DNA of 64,000 nt from an uncultured bacterium (GTDB taxonomy: Bacteria; Cyanobacteriota; Vampirovibrionia; Gastranaerophilales; Gastranaerophilaceae): NCBI GenBank assembly GCA_949297715.1, contig CASFTJ010000007.1:1-64000 (forward strand). Reading direction: 5' to 3'. How positions within the stretch are numbered: position 1 is the stretch's first letter; each line of letters begins with the position of its first letter. This document shows, piece after piece, positions 1-8,491 of this stretch. Made by a program: the position numbers and the translations under genes. The notes under the pieces are model-generated. The model was given only the letters and a program-made list of their open reading frames with translations, did not search any database and was not told where the DNA came from.

Positions 1-199
1 TATTTTCGTAAACAGCCACAATTTTCTTTGAGTCGTGAAGCCATTTTCTTTAATTCGAGCTCAAGCTCTCATTAAGAAAAGAAGGCAAACGTCCCCATAT
101 ATTCAATTTTTAATGTTCTGTTCTTTTATTATAACCGCTCTTTTCTTTTTTTCAAGTGATTAGTTTAGGACTTTTTAAATAATTTTTGCAGAAACTATT
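1..199. other. Left-edge stretch without a confirmed gene
   Basis: No gene is clear here. On the minus strand an ATG at 44 opens a short frame (MASRLKENCG...) that runs off the left edge. Its upstream sequence has no good ribosome site, so it could be the 5' end of a truncated gene or chance. A short palindrome, GAGCTCAAGCTC, lies at 57-68. The stretch from 120 to 199 is T-rich and lies beyond the end of the minus-strand gene that stops at 200. Confidence 0.2.
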
Positions 200-784
200 C
201 TAATATTTTTTCTTATAGTTCAATAAGTGAAATAGTTTTTCTTTTGGAAGATACATTCTATCAGAAAAAGTATCCGGCGGAATTTTTTCTCCTTTATCTA
301 TATATTCTTTTATCAACTCATTTTCTTTTTGATTTAATTTCCTAAAGCCCAATTTATAATAAAAAGCATCCGGAGAAGTCATACCATCTACTGACTGTGC
401 ATCTAAAATCATACGCCCATCCGTAAATTTTTCAGCATCTTTTGCAGCAACTTTCATTAGATTTGCACCACAGCCTTGAGCCTCCAAATGAGAAATAAAA
501 ACACTCGGTTTTGTTACTTTATTTTTTCCAACTACGTCAAGATAATAATCAGGATATTTTCCAATGTTCCCTTTTGAAATTACATACCTGATTTCACCGA
601 TTTGCTTTTCATTTCGAATATACCTACATATTTTTTCTCCATTTTGCTGCTTCAATGGGACAATAAACTCATTCAAATTTGGACGGAATAAAAATTTTGT
701 CTGCAAAACACTACTTTTGTTGCAAGTTTTCACAAAATTTGCAACTTGTTTTGTTATATCAAAAGCAAATCCTATTTTCCCCAT
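200..784 (-). CDS. GNAT-like acetyltransferase family protein
   Basis: This protein of about 194 residues appears to be a member of the GNAT acetyltransferase fold, which moves an acetyl group from acetyl-CoA to an amine. The clue is its second half: a strand followed by a helix containing GCGANLMKVAAKDAEKF, where the acetyl-CoA loop would sit, then RMILDAQ and SPDAFYYKLGFRK, the usual GNAT ending in which the penultimate strand leads to a YxxLGF motif. The substrate is unknown. An in-frame TTG at 796 would add four residues, but AGG lies only two bases from it. The ATG at 784 has AGG about 11 bases upstream and is preferred. It stands alone, convergent with nothing close by. Family assignment is moderate because the canonical Q/RxxGxG/A loop is only partly matched. 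Confidence 0.6.
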   Translation of the reverse strand: MGKIGFAFDITKQVANFVKTCNKSSVLQTKFLFRPNLNEFIVPLKQQNGEKICRYIRNEKQIGEIRYVISKGNIGKYPDYYLDVVGKNKVTKPSVFISHLEAQGCGANLMKVAAKDAEKFTDGRMILDAQSVDGMTSPDAFYYKLGFRKLNQKENELIKEYIDKGEKIPPDTFSDRMYLPKEKLFHLLNYKKKY

Positions 785-864
785 AAAACTTATCAAAACC
801 TATTTGTAAATTTTACTATTATTTATATAAAGTCATTTAAACTCAAAAAATTGCCTTTAAAAAA

Positions 865-1965
865 TTAACTAAAAAAATTTTCTTTTACCAAATTTATTTC
901 ATCAGCCAAAGTCATTTTAGGATTTTCAAGTTTTTGGGTTAATACAAAATCAAAAATTTCTTTATACTTTGGAGAAGGTTCAAACCCAATATTTTCTAAA
1001 TCCTTGCCGGTTATTTGAATTTTAATTTCTCGTAAATCATCTAAATAATGCCTTGCTATTTTCTCATTTTTCAAAACCGCATATAAAATTACGCTTTCAA
1101 TTTCTTTATCTTCAAAAGCCCTGTAAATTTCAAAATCATTTCTAAATTCCAAATCCTTAAGCTCAGAACAATCATCAAGAATTTTCTGCTCTTTTCTAGT
1201 CAATTCAAGCCTTGATAAATCTCGCAAAGACCCTAAATAAATAAGCCAGATATTTTCGCTGTTTTTTACGTATTTATTTACTAATGGCTCAATCTTAACT
1301 GACGGCAATTTAACGTCTTTGGGTGTTACAAGCTTGTATATTTTTTCATTTATAAACTTTTGAAAAACCTCATCGCTATTCAATCCGAGCGTTTCAATAA
1401 GCTCTTTTTTAATGCGTTTATAGCACATATCATAATTAATATTTTTTAGATACTCACGCTGAAGTCTAAAAGTATTTTCCTCCAACTCAAACCCGAAACG
1501 GTGAGAAAACTTAAGCGCACGAATTATCCTTGTCGGATCATCAACAAAACTCCTATCGTGCAAAACTCTAAGCTTTTTATTTTTCAAATCCTCTAGCCCG
1601 CCTGTAAAATCCCAAATTTCACCCGCTATAACCGATTTATAAAGCGAATTTACGGTAAAATCGCGTCTTAAGACATCTTCTTTTAAAGAACAGCCGATTT
1701 TTTCGACCTGCGGAAGATGACCTTTATGATCATAACGCTCTGTTCTGGTTGATGCAATATCGACTTCCCGCCCTTGAATTTTAACTCTAATTGTCCCGAA
1801 ATCCGGATTAACCCGAACAACTTCACCTAAAGCTGTGCAATCCTCAATAGCATTTCCTTCATAGACAATATCAACATCCAAAGACTCTCGTCCGAGCAAT
1901 TCATCTCTTACAAAGCCTCCTACATAGTACAATTTAGGATTATCCTTTAAATTAATGATGTCCAT
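865..1965 (-). CDS. cca: CCA tRNA nucleotidyltransferase (class II poly(A) polymerase family)
   Basis: The product of 366 residues adds or repairs the 3' CCA end of tRNAs in the cytoplasm. Residues 15-32 hold the nucleotidyltransferase signature VGGFVRD-x3-G-x4-DVD, with the two metal-binding aspartates at 30 and 32. RRDFTVNSLY near residue 100 and DDPTRIIRALKFSHRFGF near 142 are the class II head and neck motifs that bind the nucleotide and ribose. It is slightly shorter than many bacterial CCA enzymes and lacks an HD domain. Poly(A) polymerase is the alternative within the same family and cannot be excluded by motif alone. The start is divergent from the helicase at 2015 with only 49 bases between them, and no strong ribosome site is seen before its ATG. 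Confidence 0.88.
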   Translation of the reverse strand: MDIINLKDNPKLYYVGGFVRDELLGRESLDVDIVYEGNAIEDCTALGEVVRVNPDFGTIRVKIQGREVDIASTRTERYDHKGHLPQVEKIGCSLKEDVLRRDFTVNSLYKSVIAGEIWDFTGGLEDLKNKKLRVLHDRSFVDDPTRIIRALKFSHRFGFELEENTFRLQREYLKNINYDMCYKRIKKELIETLGLNSDEVFQKFINEKIYKLVTPKDVKLPSVKIEPLVNKYVKNSENIWLIYLGSLRDLSRLELTRKEQKILDDCSELKDLEFRNDFEIYRAFEDKEIESVILYAVLKNEKIARHYLDDLREIKIQITGKDLENIGFEPSPKYKEIFDFVLTQKLENPKMTLADEINLVKENFFS

Positions 1966-2014
1966 AACGCTGATTTTATCGTAAAATAAAGACTAAAACA
2001 AGAGGTATAAGGAC

Positions 2015-5000
2015 ATGTTACAGGAAGCAACAAAAGCATTAAATTCAGCGTTTAATAACAGTTTTATCAAGAAATTAAGCCAATATCTTCACGATTGCGT
2101 ACGAGAAGAGGTAAAAAGCTCAACTTTCAGGAACCTTAAGGGTGACAAAGATAACAAATGGATTTTCCTGAAAGGGGAAGAAGAACTTTTTACTCAAAAC
2201 AAGGATTACATATCGCTTGACGGCAAAGACAGCAAACTGACTGAATTGATGCTGCAAAGCGAATTAGGTTCAAAAGATAAATACCTGATTTACGGGTACC
2301 TGTTTTTGGTTGGCAAAAGCAACAAATCAAAACGTCAGAATGAATTTTTAACTCCGCTTCTATATATGCCCTGCAAACTTGAAAGAAACGGCGTAAATAT
2401 AAACTGCCTGCCTCTTGATGAAGTTTTATCGCTTAACACAGGCGCACTTGCAGCATTAATGAGGAAATCCGATGATGAAGACGAAACTGATATAATGCTT
2501 GAAGGTCTACTTGACGTTGTACCGGAACTTCCGATAACAGAAGAAAAATTAAACATATTTTTGACAACCCTTAAATCTCTTGTGCCTGAAGTTGAAATTT
2601 CTTATAACAAATCGGATTATGAAACCGAAGATAACATCTCAAAGACCGAAGAAAAAGATTTTTACAAAGAAAAAATCGACGGCGAAAATATTGAAGACGT
2701 AATTGAACACGAAGAACAGCAGCAGAAAGCTCGAGTTAAACTTGAAAAAATATCGGTTACATACCAGAGCGCAATCATCTTAACCAAACGTCCGTCAATG
2801 ACCGCAGGAGTTTTGCATGAATTAACAAGAATTGCGGAACAGCCAAGCGGAATTTACCGAGAAACGGCCCTAAGCATAATTAACGAAGAATTTGCGCAAA
2901 GCAAAGAAAAATCCGTTCCGATAAAAGATATTAATTCAATTAAGGAATTCTATCCGATAACCCCTTTGTCACTTTCAGACACTCAGCAGCAGGTGATTAA
3001 AAACATTGATAACACGAAATTTATAGCAGTCCAAGGCCCTCCGGGAACAGGAAAATCCCAGACAATAGTAAACCTTGTGGCCCACCTTGTTGCAAACGGC
3101 AAAACCGTACTTGTCGCATCAAGAATGGATAAGGCCGTTGACGTTGTAGCAGAAAGATTAAATCAGCTTGGCGCAAGCCACATGGCACTTCGAGCAGGCA
3201 GATTAAATTACCAAAGATCCTTGAGTAACGAATTAAACGCCCTTATTGCCGAACATTCTTCACTTGATGACAATTTTGAAGATGCGCTTTTTGCTGATAT
3301 TGACGATATGAAAACCCACCTTAATATCCTCAGAGATACCGAAAACAAGTGCGAACAGATTATAAAACTTGAAAAACTATGGCACGACAAAGCGCTTGAT
3401 ACTGATGAAGAACGCTCCCTTCATCCCGCACCGGTGTTCATCAGACGGAATTTGAAAAAGAACGAAGTTGAAATAATCAGAAATACAATCAAAACCCTTC
3501 GTGAAAACATTCAAAAAACAGGAATTTTCAGCAAATTTACTAACTTCACAACACTTTCACAGTTAAAGAAAATTCTTGATATGAAGGATTTTGATGCAAA
3601 CACTCAAAACCTTTCAAAACTTGCAGAAGAACTTCAGCTTGCGGCAAAAATTGCAGATATGAATAGTGTTGAAGAACAAATTCAAACCTTTGGCAACCTT
3701 CATATAATGTCGGAACAAATAAGACAAATGAAGAAAAAACAACCGAAACTTGCTGTGAACATACTGAAAAACAAACGCCGTGAAGCTTTGAAATCACTTT
3801 TGCGTGACGAAAACAAGTGCAGAAGGTTAAAAATTCACGCAAAATCACTAATCTCAAACCGCAAACGCCAACAGACAAATATTTTAGAAGAAGAAGACTT
3901 CAGACCGTTATTAGAAGCCTTCCCCTGCTGGTGCGTAACAACTTACGCTGTATCAGACTCGCTTCCGCTAAAACCCGGAATGTTTGACGTTGCAATTATT
4001 GACGAGGCTTCACAATGCGATATTGCAAGCTGCTTCCCTATACTATTCAGAGCCAAACGTGCCGTAATCGTCGGGGACGACAAACAGCTGCCGCACCTGT
4101 CATTCTTGGAAAAAGCTAAAGAACAATCCTTCCTGAGCCAATACGGAATCCCTGACAAATACCAGCTTATCTGGCGCTTCAGAACAAATTCAATGTTTGA
4201 CTTGGCAGACTACTATTCGATTAATTCCGTTATGCTGGACGAACATTTCAGAAGCCTTCCGCCTGTAATCAATTTCTCAAACCACGAATTTTATAACGAC
4301 AGAATCAGAGTTATGAGAAAAGATAAATCAGACGATTTGGTCTTGGAACTTGAAGAAGTAAAAGACGGAAAAGTTGACGCCGATGCGACCAGAAACTTAC
4401 CGGAAATTGAGGCTGTCGTAAAACGAGTTCACGAAATTGTAATAGAAGATGAGCGCAAAAACCCCGAAAATCCCGTTTCTATCGGTATAATATCACCTTT
4501 TAGAGCGCAGGTTGAACAGTTGAAAGTTTCTTTATCAAAAGTTCTTTCAGATCACATGATTAAAAAACATCAGATTGAAATCGGTACAGCACACACCTTC
4601 CAAGGTGATGAAAGAGATATTATGCTTATCAGCTGGGCAATTGCAAATAACAGTTTCCCGCAAAGCTTGATATTCTTGCAAAAGCCGAACCTCTTTAATG
4701 TTGCCGTTACACGTGCAAGAAATAAAGTAATCAATTTCATCTCAAAAGACCCGACAGAACTCCCGGAAGGTCATTTCAGAAATTACATTAATTTCCTAAA
4801 ACACTACCAAAATGTACGTCAAGCAACGCTTTCAGGCGATATTGAAGAAAACATTTACAAAAACGAGCTTGAGAATGAAATTGCCTCTCAAATTCGTGAA
4901 CGAGGTCATAAAGTTCAAGCAGGAGCAGATGTTGCAGGATTAAGCGCAGATTTGCTTGTTGATGACAAAATTATCATTGAAATCGACGGGCTTGAAGACA

Positions 5001-5146
5001 AAATTACTACCCCGATGCCCGCAATGAAAAAACAAGCAATCCTTGAACGCTGCGGATTTAGGGTTAATCGTATAACCTACCGCGAATGGCAATATTCACC
5101 AAACGCCTGCCTTGACAGAGTCCTAAGAGATCTAAGTCAGGAATAA
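2015..5146 (+). CDS. SF1 (Upf1/Dna2-like) helicase with C-terminal PD-(D/E)XK-type nuclease domain
   Basis: This 1043-residue protein is an ATP-driven nucleic-acid helicase of superfamily 1. The Walker A motif GPPGTGKSQT lies near residue 341 and the DEAS Walker B motif near 663. LDEHFRS follows near 745, GTAHTFQGDERD near 857 and NVAVTRARN near 895. A long insert with charged helices separates Walker A and B. The last 100 residues read ENEIASQIRERGHKV, then SADLLVDDKIIIEIDG and a final helix-strand. This is the layout of the Vsr-like MTES_1575/DUF559 endonuclease fold that is often fused to such helicases. Family knowledge links these fusions to repair and to phage defence, but nothing here decides between them. 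No partner genes stand beside it. A hairpin terminator follows at 5258. Confidence 0.85.
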   Translation: MLQEATKALNSAFNNSFIKKLSQYLHDCVREEVKSSTFRNLKGDKDNKWIFLKGEEELFTQNKDYISLDGKDSKLTELMLQSELGSKDKYLIYGYLFLVGKSNKSKRQNEFLTPLLYMPCKLERNGVNINCLPLDEVLSLNTGALAALMRKSDDEDETDIMLEGLLDVVPELPITEEKLNIFLTTLKSLVPEVEISYNKSDYETEDNISKTEEKDFYKEKIDGENIEDVIEHEEQQQKARVKLEKISVTYQSAIILTKRPSMTAGVLHELTRIAEQPSGIYRETALSIINEEFAQSKEKSVPIKDINSIKEFYPITPLSLSDTQQQVIKNIDNTKFIAVQGPPGTGKSQTIVNLVAHLVANGKTVLVASRMDKAVDVVAERLNQLGASHMALRAGRLNYQRSLSNELNALIAEHSSLDDNFEDALFADIDDMKTHLNILRDTENKCEQIIKLEKLWHDKALDTDEERSLHPAPVFIRRNLKKNEVEIIRNTIKTLRENIQKTGIFSKFTNFTTLSQLKKILDMKDFDANTQNLSKLAEELQLAAKIADMNSVEEQIQTFGNLHIMSEQIRQMKKKQPKLAVNILKNKRREALKSLLRDENKCRRLKIHAKSLISNRKRQQTNILEEEDFRPLLEAFPCWCVTTYAVSDSLPLKPGMFDVAIIDEASQCDIASCFPILFRAKRAVIVGDDKQLPHLSFLEKAKEQSFLSQYGIPDKYQLIWRFRTNSMFDLADYYSINSVMLDEHFRSLPPVINFSNHEFYNDRIRVMRKDKSDDLVLELEEVKDGKVDADATRNLPEIEAVVKRVHEIVIEDERKNPENPVSIGIISPFRAQVEQLKVSLSKVLSDHMIKKHQIEIGTAHTFQGDERDIMLISWAIANNSFPQSLIFLQKPNLFNVAVTRARNKVINFISKDPTELPEGHFRNYINFLKHYQNVRQATLSGDIEENIYKNELENEIASQIRERGHKVQAGADVAGLSADLLVDDKIIIEIDGLEDKITTPMPAMKKQAILERCGFRVNRITYREWQYSPNACLDRVLRDLSQE

Positions 5147-5236
5147 TAATTGATAATTTAATAGGGTTAGACCGGAATCCCTCCAACTACACATCAAACA
5201 CTGTACTGTAACACTGGTGGAAAGGAGGTGATTGAA

Positions 5237-5311
5237 ATGAATAGGCAATTAATAAAAAAAGCCTTACTCGGAATAAGGCTTTTAATTGATTTTATTGTTT
5301 ATTTCATTTAG
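5237..5311 (+). CDS. Possible 24-aa hydrophobic peptide with an exceptionally strong ribosome site
   Basis: A 25-codon frame begins MNRQLIKKALLGIRLL and ends in DFIVYFI. It is basic at the start and then hydrophobic. The site GGAAAGGAGGTGATTGAA before its ATG matches the 16S rRNA anti-Shine-Dalgarno over about 12 bases, far better than the neighbouring genes. The terminator stem at 5258-5282 lies inside the frame, so full transcription may be rare. It could be a leader peptide, a small membrane peptide like a type I toxin, or chance. No function is claimed. Confidence 0.3.
   Translation: MNRQLIKKALLGIRLLIDFIVYFI
5258..5285 (+). terminator. Rho-independent terminator after the helicase
   Basis: A perfect 9-bp stem, AAAGCCTTA paired with TAAGGCTTT, has a 7-base loop. 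It is A-rich on the left and T-rich on the right, so it could act in both directions. Confidence 0.65.
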
Positions 5312-5321
5312 GGTCTGTAAC

Positions 5322-5341
5322 GGGTGCTTTGCAGAGCACCC
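5322..5341. repeat. GC-rich hairpin
   Basis: GGGTGCT and AGCACCC form a perfect 7-bp stem around TTGCAG. It stands out in AT-rich DNA 40 bases after the helicase terminator. There is no T-run, so it may be a processing or recognition element rather than a terminator. Confidence 0.5.
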
Positions 5342-5462
5342 ACCCTATATTTATTATAACTTACTTTTTATAAATTTCAAGTGGTTAGGATAATCGAATT
5401 ATCTTTTTTCAAACTTTATGTCATATAGTTGCACAAGATTTAATACTCAGACGAAATTTCTC

Positions 5463-5559
5463 AAATGTTAAATTTCGGTCATGCTGAACTTGTTTCAGTA
5501 TCTCAAAGGGATCCTGAAATAAATTCAGGATGACTGTGGCTGACCGAAATTTAACATTT
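5463..5559. repeat. 97-bp palindromic element with 19-bp perfect terminal inverted repeats
   Basis: AAATGTTAAATTTCGGTCA at 5463-5481 is repeated as its exact complement at 5541-5559. Between the arms are two smaller hairpins: GTCATGCTGAAC..TTTCAGTATC and GATCCTGAA..TTCAGGATGAC. The inner pair resembles dispersed GTCATnCTGAA palindromes known from many bacterial genomes (REP- or MITE-like). It begins about 320 bases beyond the helicase stop and ends 5 bases before the prepilin stop codon, so it may also end transcripts. Confidence 0.7.
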
Positions 5560-5563
5560 ATTC

Positions 5564-6220
5564 TTACCATGGATAATCATCTCTGATTTCCCAGTTGTCG
5601 TAGAAGATTAAAGCCCCGCAGTTTAATCTTTTGTTTTTTAAAATATTCTTGTTGCAGCCGTAAATCGAATGATTTTTTATCCCATCTCTTGTAAAGCTAC
5701 CCCAGTGAAAAAAGCCCAATTTTTTATTTGAACGGCTAAAGCGCAATATAAAATCTTCTCTTGAATAATCTCTTTTGCTGTCTTGCATTCCAATCATTTT
5801 AGGTTTTGTAGAAACTATAACATACAGACTGTTGATAGTTATTGGATTACAAGTCTCAGGATTTGTGCAGCCGTCAAGTATAAACATAAGATAAAGCCCG
5901 TTTTTTAATGTTGCAATTTGATAATTGCCATAATGTCTTCCTGTTTCAAGAGTGTTTAAGTACGGCAGCAAATACGTTTCTACAACTCTTTTATTATTTT
6001 CGTATGTTTGTTCGCTTCCCCAGTCCCATTCTGTCGGATCGCCGTATTCCTGTTCTGCCAGCAGAAATGCATTGGAAATTACGGAATACGTATATTTAAC
6101 TTTATTTGCAAAAACAACTTTTTGCCATTTACCTATTAATGCGGGAAGTGTCATTGCAATAACTATTCCGAGAATTCCAAGTGTTATCAAGACTTCTGAC
6201 AATGTGAATGCTTTTCTCAT
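5564..6220 (-). CDS. Type IV pilin-like protein (prepilin N-terminus)
   Basis: The protein of about 218 residues opens with MRKAFTLSEVLITLGILG, a class III prepilin signal. A prepilin peptidase would cut between A4 and F5, leaving a methylatable Phe and the conserved Glu at position +5, followed by a hydrophobic helix of about 20 residues. The remainder is a soluble head with several cysteines (CTNPETCN, YGCNKN) that could form disulphides. The ATG at 6220 is chosen because AAGGAGAAGAATT precedes it; an upstream in-frame start at 6274 has no ribosome site and would block the signal. Such proteins form pili or pseudopili at the cell surface. No pilus assembly gene is nearby, so this is probably one of several dispersed prepilins. 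It is divergent from a small XRE regulator. Confidence 0.82.
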   Translation of the reverse strand: MRKAFTLSEVLITLGILGIVIAMTLPALIGKWQKVVFANKVKYTYSVISNAFLLAEQEYGDPTEWDWGSEQTYENNKRVVETYLLPYLNTLETGRHYGNYQIATLKNGLYLMFILDGCTNPETCNPITINSLYVIVSTKPKMIGMQDSKRDYSREDFILRFSRSNKKLGFFHWGSFTRDGIKNHSIYGCNKNILKNKRLNCGALIFYDNWEIRDDYPW

Positions 6221-6285
6221 AATTCTTCTCCTTAATGTCGCTGACAGTGACAGTCGCTGGGAGTAACATAGCATAAAATGATATT

Positions 6286-6543
6286 ATGTGCAACAATTTT
6301 AAAAAAGCTCTCGGACAAAATATCAGAAAAATCAGACAACAGAAAAATATGACTCAGGAAACAATTTATCTTGAATCCGGCATATCACGCTCGCATATTG
6401 CCATGATTGAAGCCGGAAAAAGAGATGTAACCATAAGTGCACTGTTTAAAATTTCAAGGGCTCTCGGTGTAGATTTGAAATCTATTTTTTCTTTTGATGA
6501 CCTTGAAAAATACAAATATAATGTTGAGGAGCTTTACAAATAG
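6286..6543 (+). CDS. Small XRE-family helix-turn-helix regulator
   Basis: An 85-residue protein whose residues 8-67 form a Cro/CI-type HTH: GQNIRKIRQQKNMTQETIYLESGISRSHIA with recognition helix SRSHIAMIEAGKRDV. The short tail FDDLEKYKYNVEELYK is acidic and polar with no sensor domain. It is divergent from the prepilin gene with 65 bases between the starts, so it could regulate that gene or itself; this is only a positional inference. The ribosome site is weak. A strong terminator follows. Confidence 0.8.
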   Translation: MCNNFKKALGQNIRKIRQQKNMTQETIYLESGISRSHIAMIEAGKRDVTISALFKISRALGVDLKSIFSFDDLEKYKYNVEELYK

Positions 6544-6564
6544 ATTGATTTTACATAGAAAAAT

Positions 6565-6593
6565 AAAAAGCCGGATAAAAATCCGGCTTTTTA
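6565..6593. terminator. Bidirectional terminator between the XRE gene and fabF
   Basis: AAAAGCCGGAT and ATCCGGCTTTT form an 11-bp stem with the four-base loop AAAA. T-runs on both strands suit the two convergent genes. Confidence 0.85.
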
Positions 6594-6626
6594 TTTGAAA
6601 ATTAGAATTTTGTTACTTAACTTTTG

Positions 6627-7880
6627 TTACTTAACTTCTTTGATAACAATTGAAGCGTTTTGTCCGCCAAATCCGAATGAATTTGAAAGTGCAGCATGAA
6701 CATCTGCTTTTCTTGCTTTGTGCGGAACATAATCAAGATTTCCAACTTTTTCGTCTTGATTATCAAGATTAATTGTTGGCGGAACGATGTGTTCGTTGAT
6801 CGCCTTAACACAAGCGATACATTCAACTGCACCTGTTGCACCAAGAAGGTGTCCGTGCATTGATTTTGTCGAAGAAACCATCAAATTCGGATTCTTTTCT
6901 TTATCGCCAAACAAACCTTCAATAGCTTTGCTTTCAGCAATATCGCCCAAACCTGTGCTTGTTCCGTGTGCGTTGATATATTGAATATCTTCAGGTTTCA
7001 AACCTGCATCTTCAAGCGCAAACTTCATTGAGTGAGTTGCTCCTTTACCTTCCGGATCAGGTGCAACAACATCATAAGCATCTGCTGTCTGACCGTATCC
7101 GACAATTTCTGCATAAATTTTTGCGCCGCGTTTTTTAGCATGTTCATATTCTTCTAAAACTAAAATTCCGGCACCTTCACTCATTACGAAACCGTCACGG
7201 TCAACATCCCAAGGACGCGAAGCTTTTTGAGGTTCTTCATTGCGTCTTGAAAGAGTTCTTGCAGATGAAAATGCACCCAAACCTACATCACAAATAGTTG
7301 ATTCGCAGCCACCAGCTAAAACTATATCTGCATCGCCGTATTGTATAGATCTGAAACCGTCTCCGATTGAATGAGTTCCTGTTGCGCAAGCTGATACTAC
7401 TACTTTGTTTAAGCCTTTAAACCCATATTTCATGGAAATTCTGCCTGATGCCATATTTACAATCATCATAGGAATTGTAAAAGGAGAGCATTTGTTAGGT
7501 CCTTTTTCCAAAATTCTTATGTGGTTGTCTTCAAAAGTTCTGAAACCGCCTGCGGCTGAACTTACTATTACACCGATTTTGTAAGGATCAACATCTTTTA
7601 CTTCTTCCAATTTTGCGTCTTTTACGGCCTCATCTGCCGCTATTAGCGCAAATTGAATAAATCTATCCATTTTTTTGGATTCTTTAGGGTCTATATATTC
7701 TTCAGCATTAAAATTCTTTACTTCACCGGAAATTTTTACTACGTGTTTTGAAATATCAATTAATTCGGATGTTGAGATTCCGCTTTTACCTTCCACAAGG
7801 CTATTCCAAAACTTATCTACACCTATGCCAAATGGTGTTACCGCTCCCAGCCCTGTAATTACAACTCTTCTTTTAGACAT
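6627..7880 (-). CDS. fabF: Beta-ketoacyl-ACP synthase II
   Basis: FabF condenses malonyl-ACP with a growing acyl-ACP, the chain-elongating step of type II fatty acid synthesis in the cytoplasm. All catalytic residues are visible: Cys165 in VVSACATGTH, His305 in NAHGTST and His344 in KSMHGHLLGATGA. The N-terminus RRVVITGLGAVTPFG and the length of 417 match the family. It lies last in the minus-strand lipid operon, 239 bases after acpP, the usual acpP-fabF order. AAAAAAGG before the ATG is the ribosome site. Identity is secure. Confidence 0.97.
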   Translation of the reverse strand: MSKRRVVITGLGAVTPFGIGVDKFWNSLVEGKSGISTSELIDISKHVVKISGEVKNFNAEEYIDPKESKKMDRFIQFALIAADEAVKDAKLEEVKDVDPYKIGVIVSSAAGGFRTFEDNHIRILEKGPNKCSPFTIPMMIVNMASGRISMKYGFKGLNKVVVSACATGTHSIGDGFRSIQYGDADIVLAGGCESTICDVGLGAFSSARTLSRRNEEPQKASRPWDVDRDGFVMSEGAGILVLEEYEHAKKRGAKIYAEIVGYGQTADAYDVVAPDPEGKGATHSMKFALEDAGLKPEDIQYINAHGTSTGLGDIAESKAIEGLFGDKEKNPNLMVSSTKSMHGHLLGATGAVECIACVKAINEHIVPPTINLDNQDEKVGNLDYVPHKARKADVHAALSNSFGFGGQNASIVIKEVK

Positions 7881-8086
7881 CTTTTTACCTTTTTTACTCT
7901 TAACTAATCAGCAGACGGGGTTAATCAACAAAGGCCCTCAACTGCAAAATCGAAAACGTCTTTTAACTTTTTTAAATATACGAGGGAGAAAATTAATATT
8001 CAATTTTCACCCCCGTAAACTTATCAAATATCCTGATTTAAAACAAGATAATCTCTTTTGAATGTGCTGTTTAAACACTATCCTCA

Positions 8087-8109
8087 AAGCCTGTAAATTT
8101 TTCAGGCTT
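8087..8109 (-). terminator. Hairpin just after acpP
   Basis: AAGCCTG and CAGGCTT form a 7-bp stem with a 9-base loop, starting 11 bases past the acpP stop. No T-run follows on the minus strand, so it is more likely a partial terminator or mRNA-stabilising stem that lets acpP be made in excess over fabF. Confidence 0.4.
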
Positions 8110-8119
8110 AACTCAATAA

Positions 8120-8350
8120 TTATTTGTGAGAATCGATATAGTTTACAGCATCTTGAACTGTTTGAATTTTTTCAGCTTCTTCATCAGGAATTTCGCATCC
8201 GAATTCTTCTTCAAAAGCCATTACCAATTCAACTGTATCTAATGAATCTGCGCCCAAATCTGCTGTGAAGCTTGCTTCAGGAGTAACTAATGATTCATCT
8301 ACGCTCAATTGATCTACAACAACTTTTTTTACTTTTTCAAATGTACTCAT
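8120..8350 (-). CDS. acpP: Acyl carrier protein
   Basis: This 76-residue acidic protein carries the acyl chain through fatty acid synthesis on a 4'-phosphopantetheine arm. The arm is attached at Ser36 in [20 protein letters not shown], the classic site. The ribosome site GAGGAA lies before the ATG. It has its own consensus promoter just upstream and a hairpin downstream, consistent with the very high expression expected of ACP. fabG precedes and fabF follows. Confidence 0.97.
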   Translation of the reverse strand: MSTFEKVKKVVVDQLSVDESLVTPEASFTADLGADSLDTVELVMAFEEEFGCEIPDEEAEKIQTVQDAVNYIDSHK

Positions 8351-8408
8351 CTTTTTTTCCTCATAAATTATTGTATAACTACATGTTTTTTGAAATTCGC
8401 TCTCGCGT

Positions 8409-8444
8409 CTATAATATTATAGTCGGCACAAAATTTTTTTGCAA
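8409..8444 (-). promoter_or_regulatory. Promoter of acpP with a palindromic -10 region
   Basis: Read on the minus strand, the -35 box TTGCAA (8444-8439) and -10 box TATAAT (8421-8416) are 17 bases apart, a near-perfect sigma-70 promoter 66 bases before the acpP start. The -10 box is half of a perfect 14-base palindrome, CTATAATATTATAG (8409-8422), which could be an operator or simply AT-rich symmetry. Confidence 0.75.
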
Positions 8445-8491
8445 GAAATTTACATTCTAAGCCCCAGATTGTTAAAAATCTTTACTTAAAA

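Noticed and set aside
302-500. Second GNAT or other gene on the plus strand opposite the first gene
   Set aside because: Plus-strand frames there (564-809 and others) are shadows of the minus-strand gene and lack ribosome sites.
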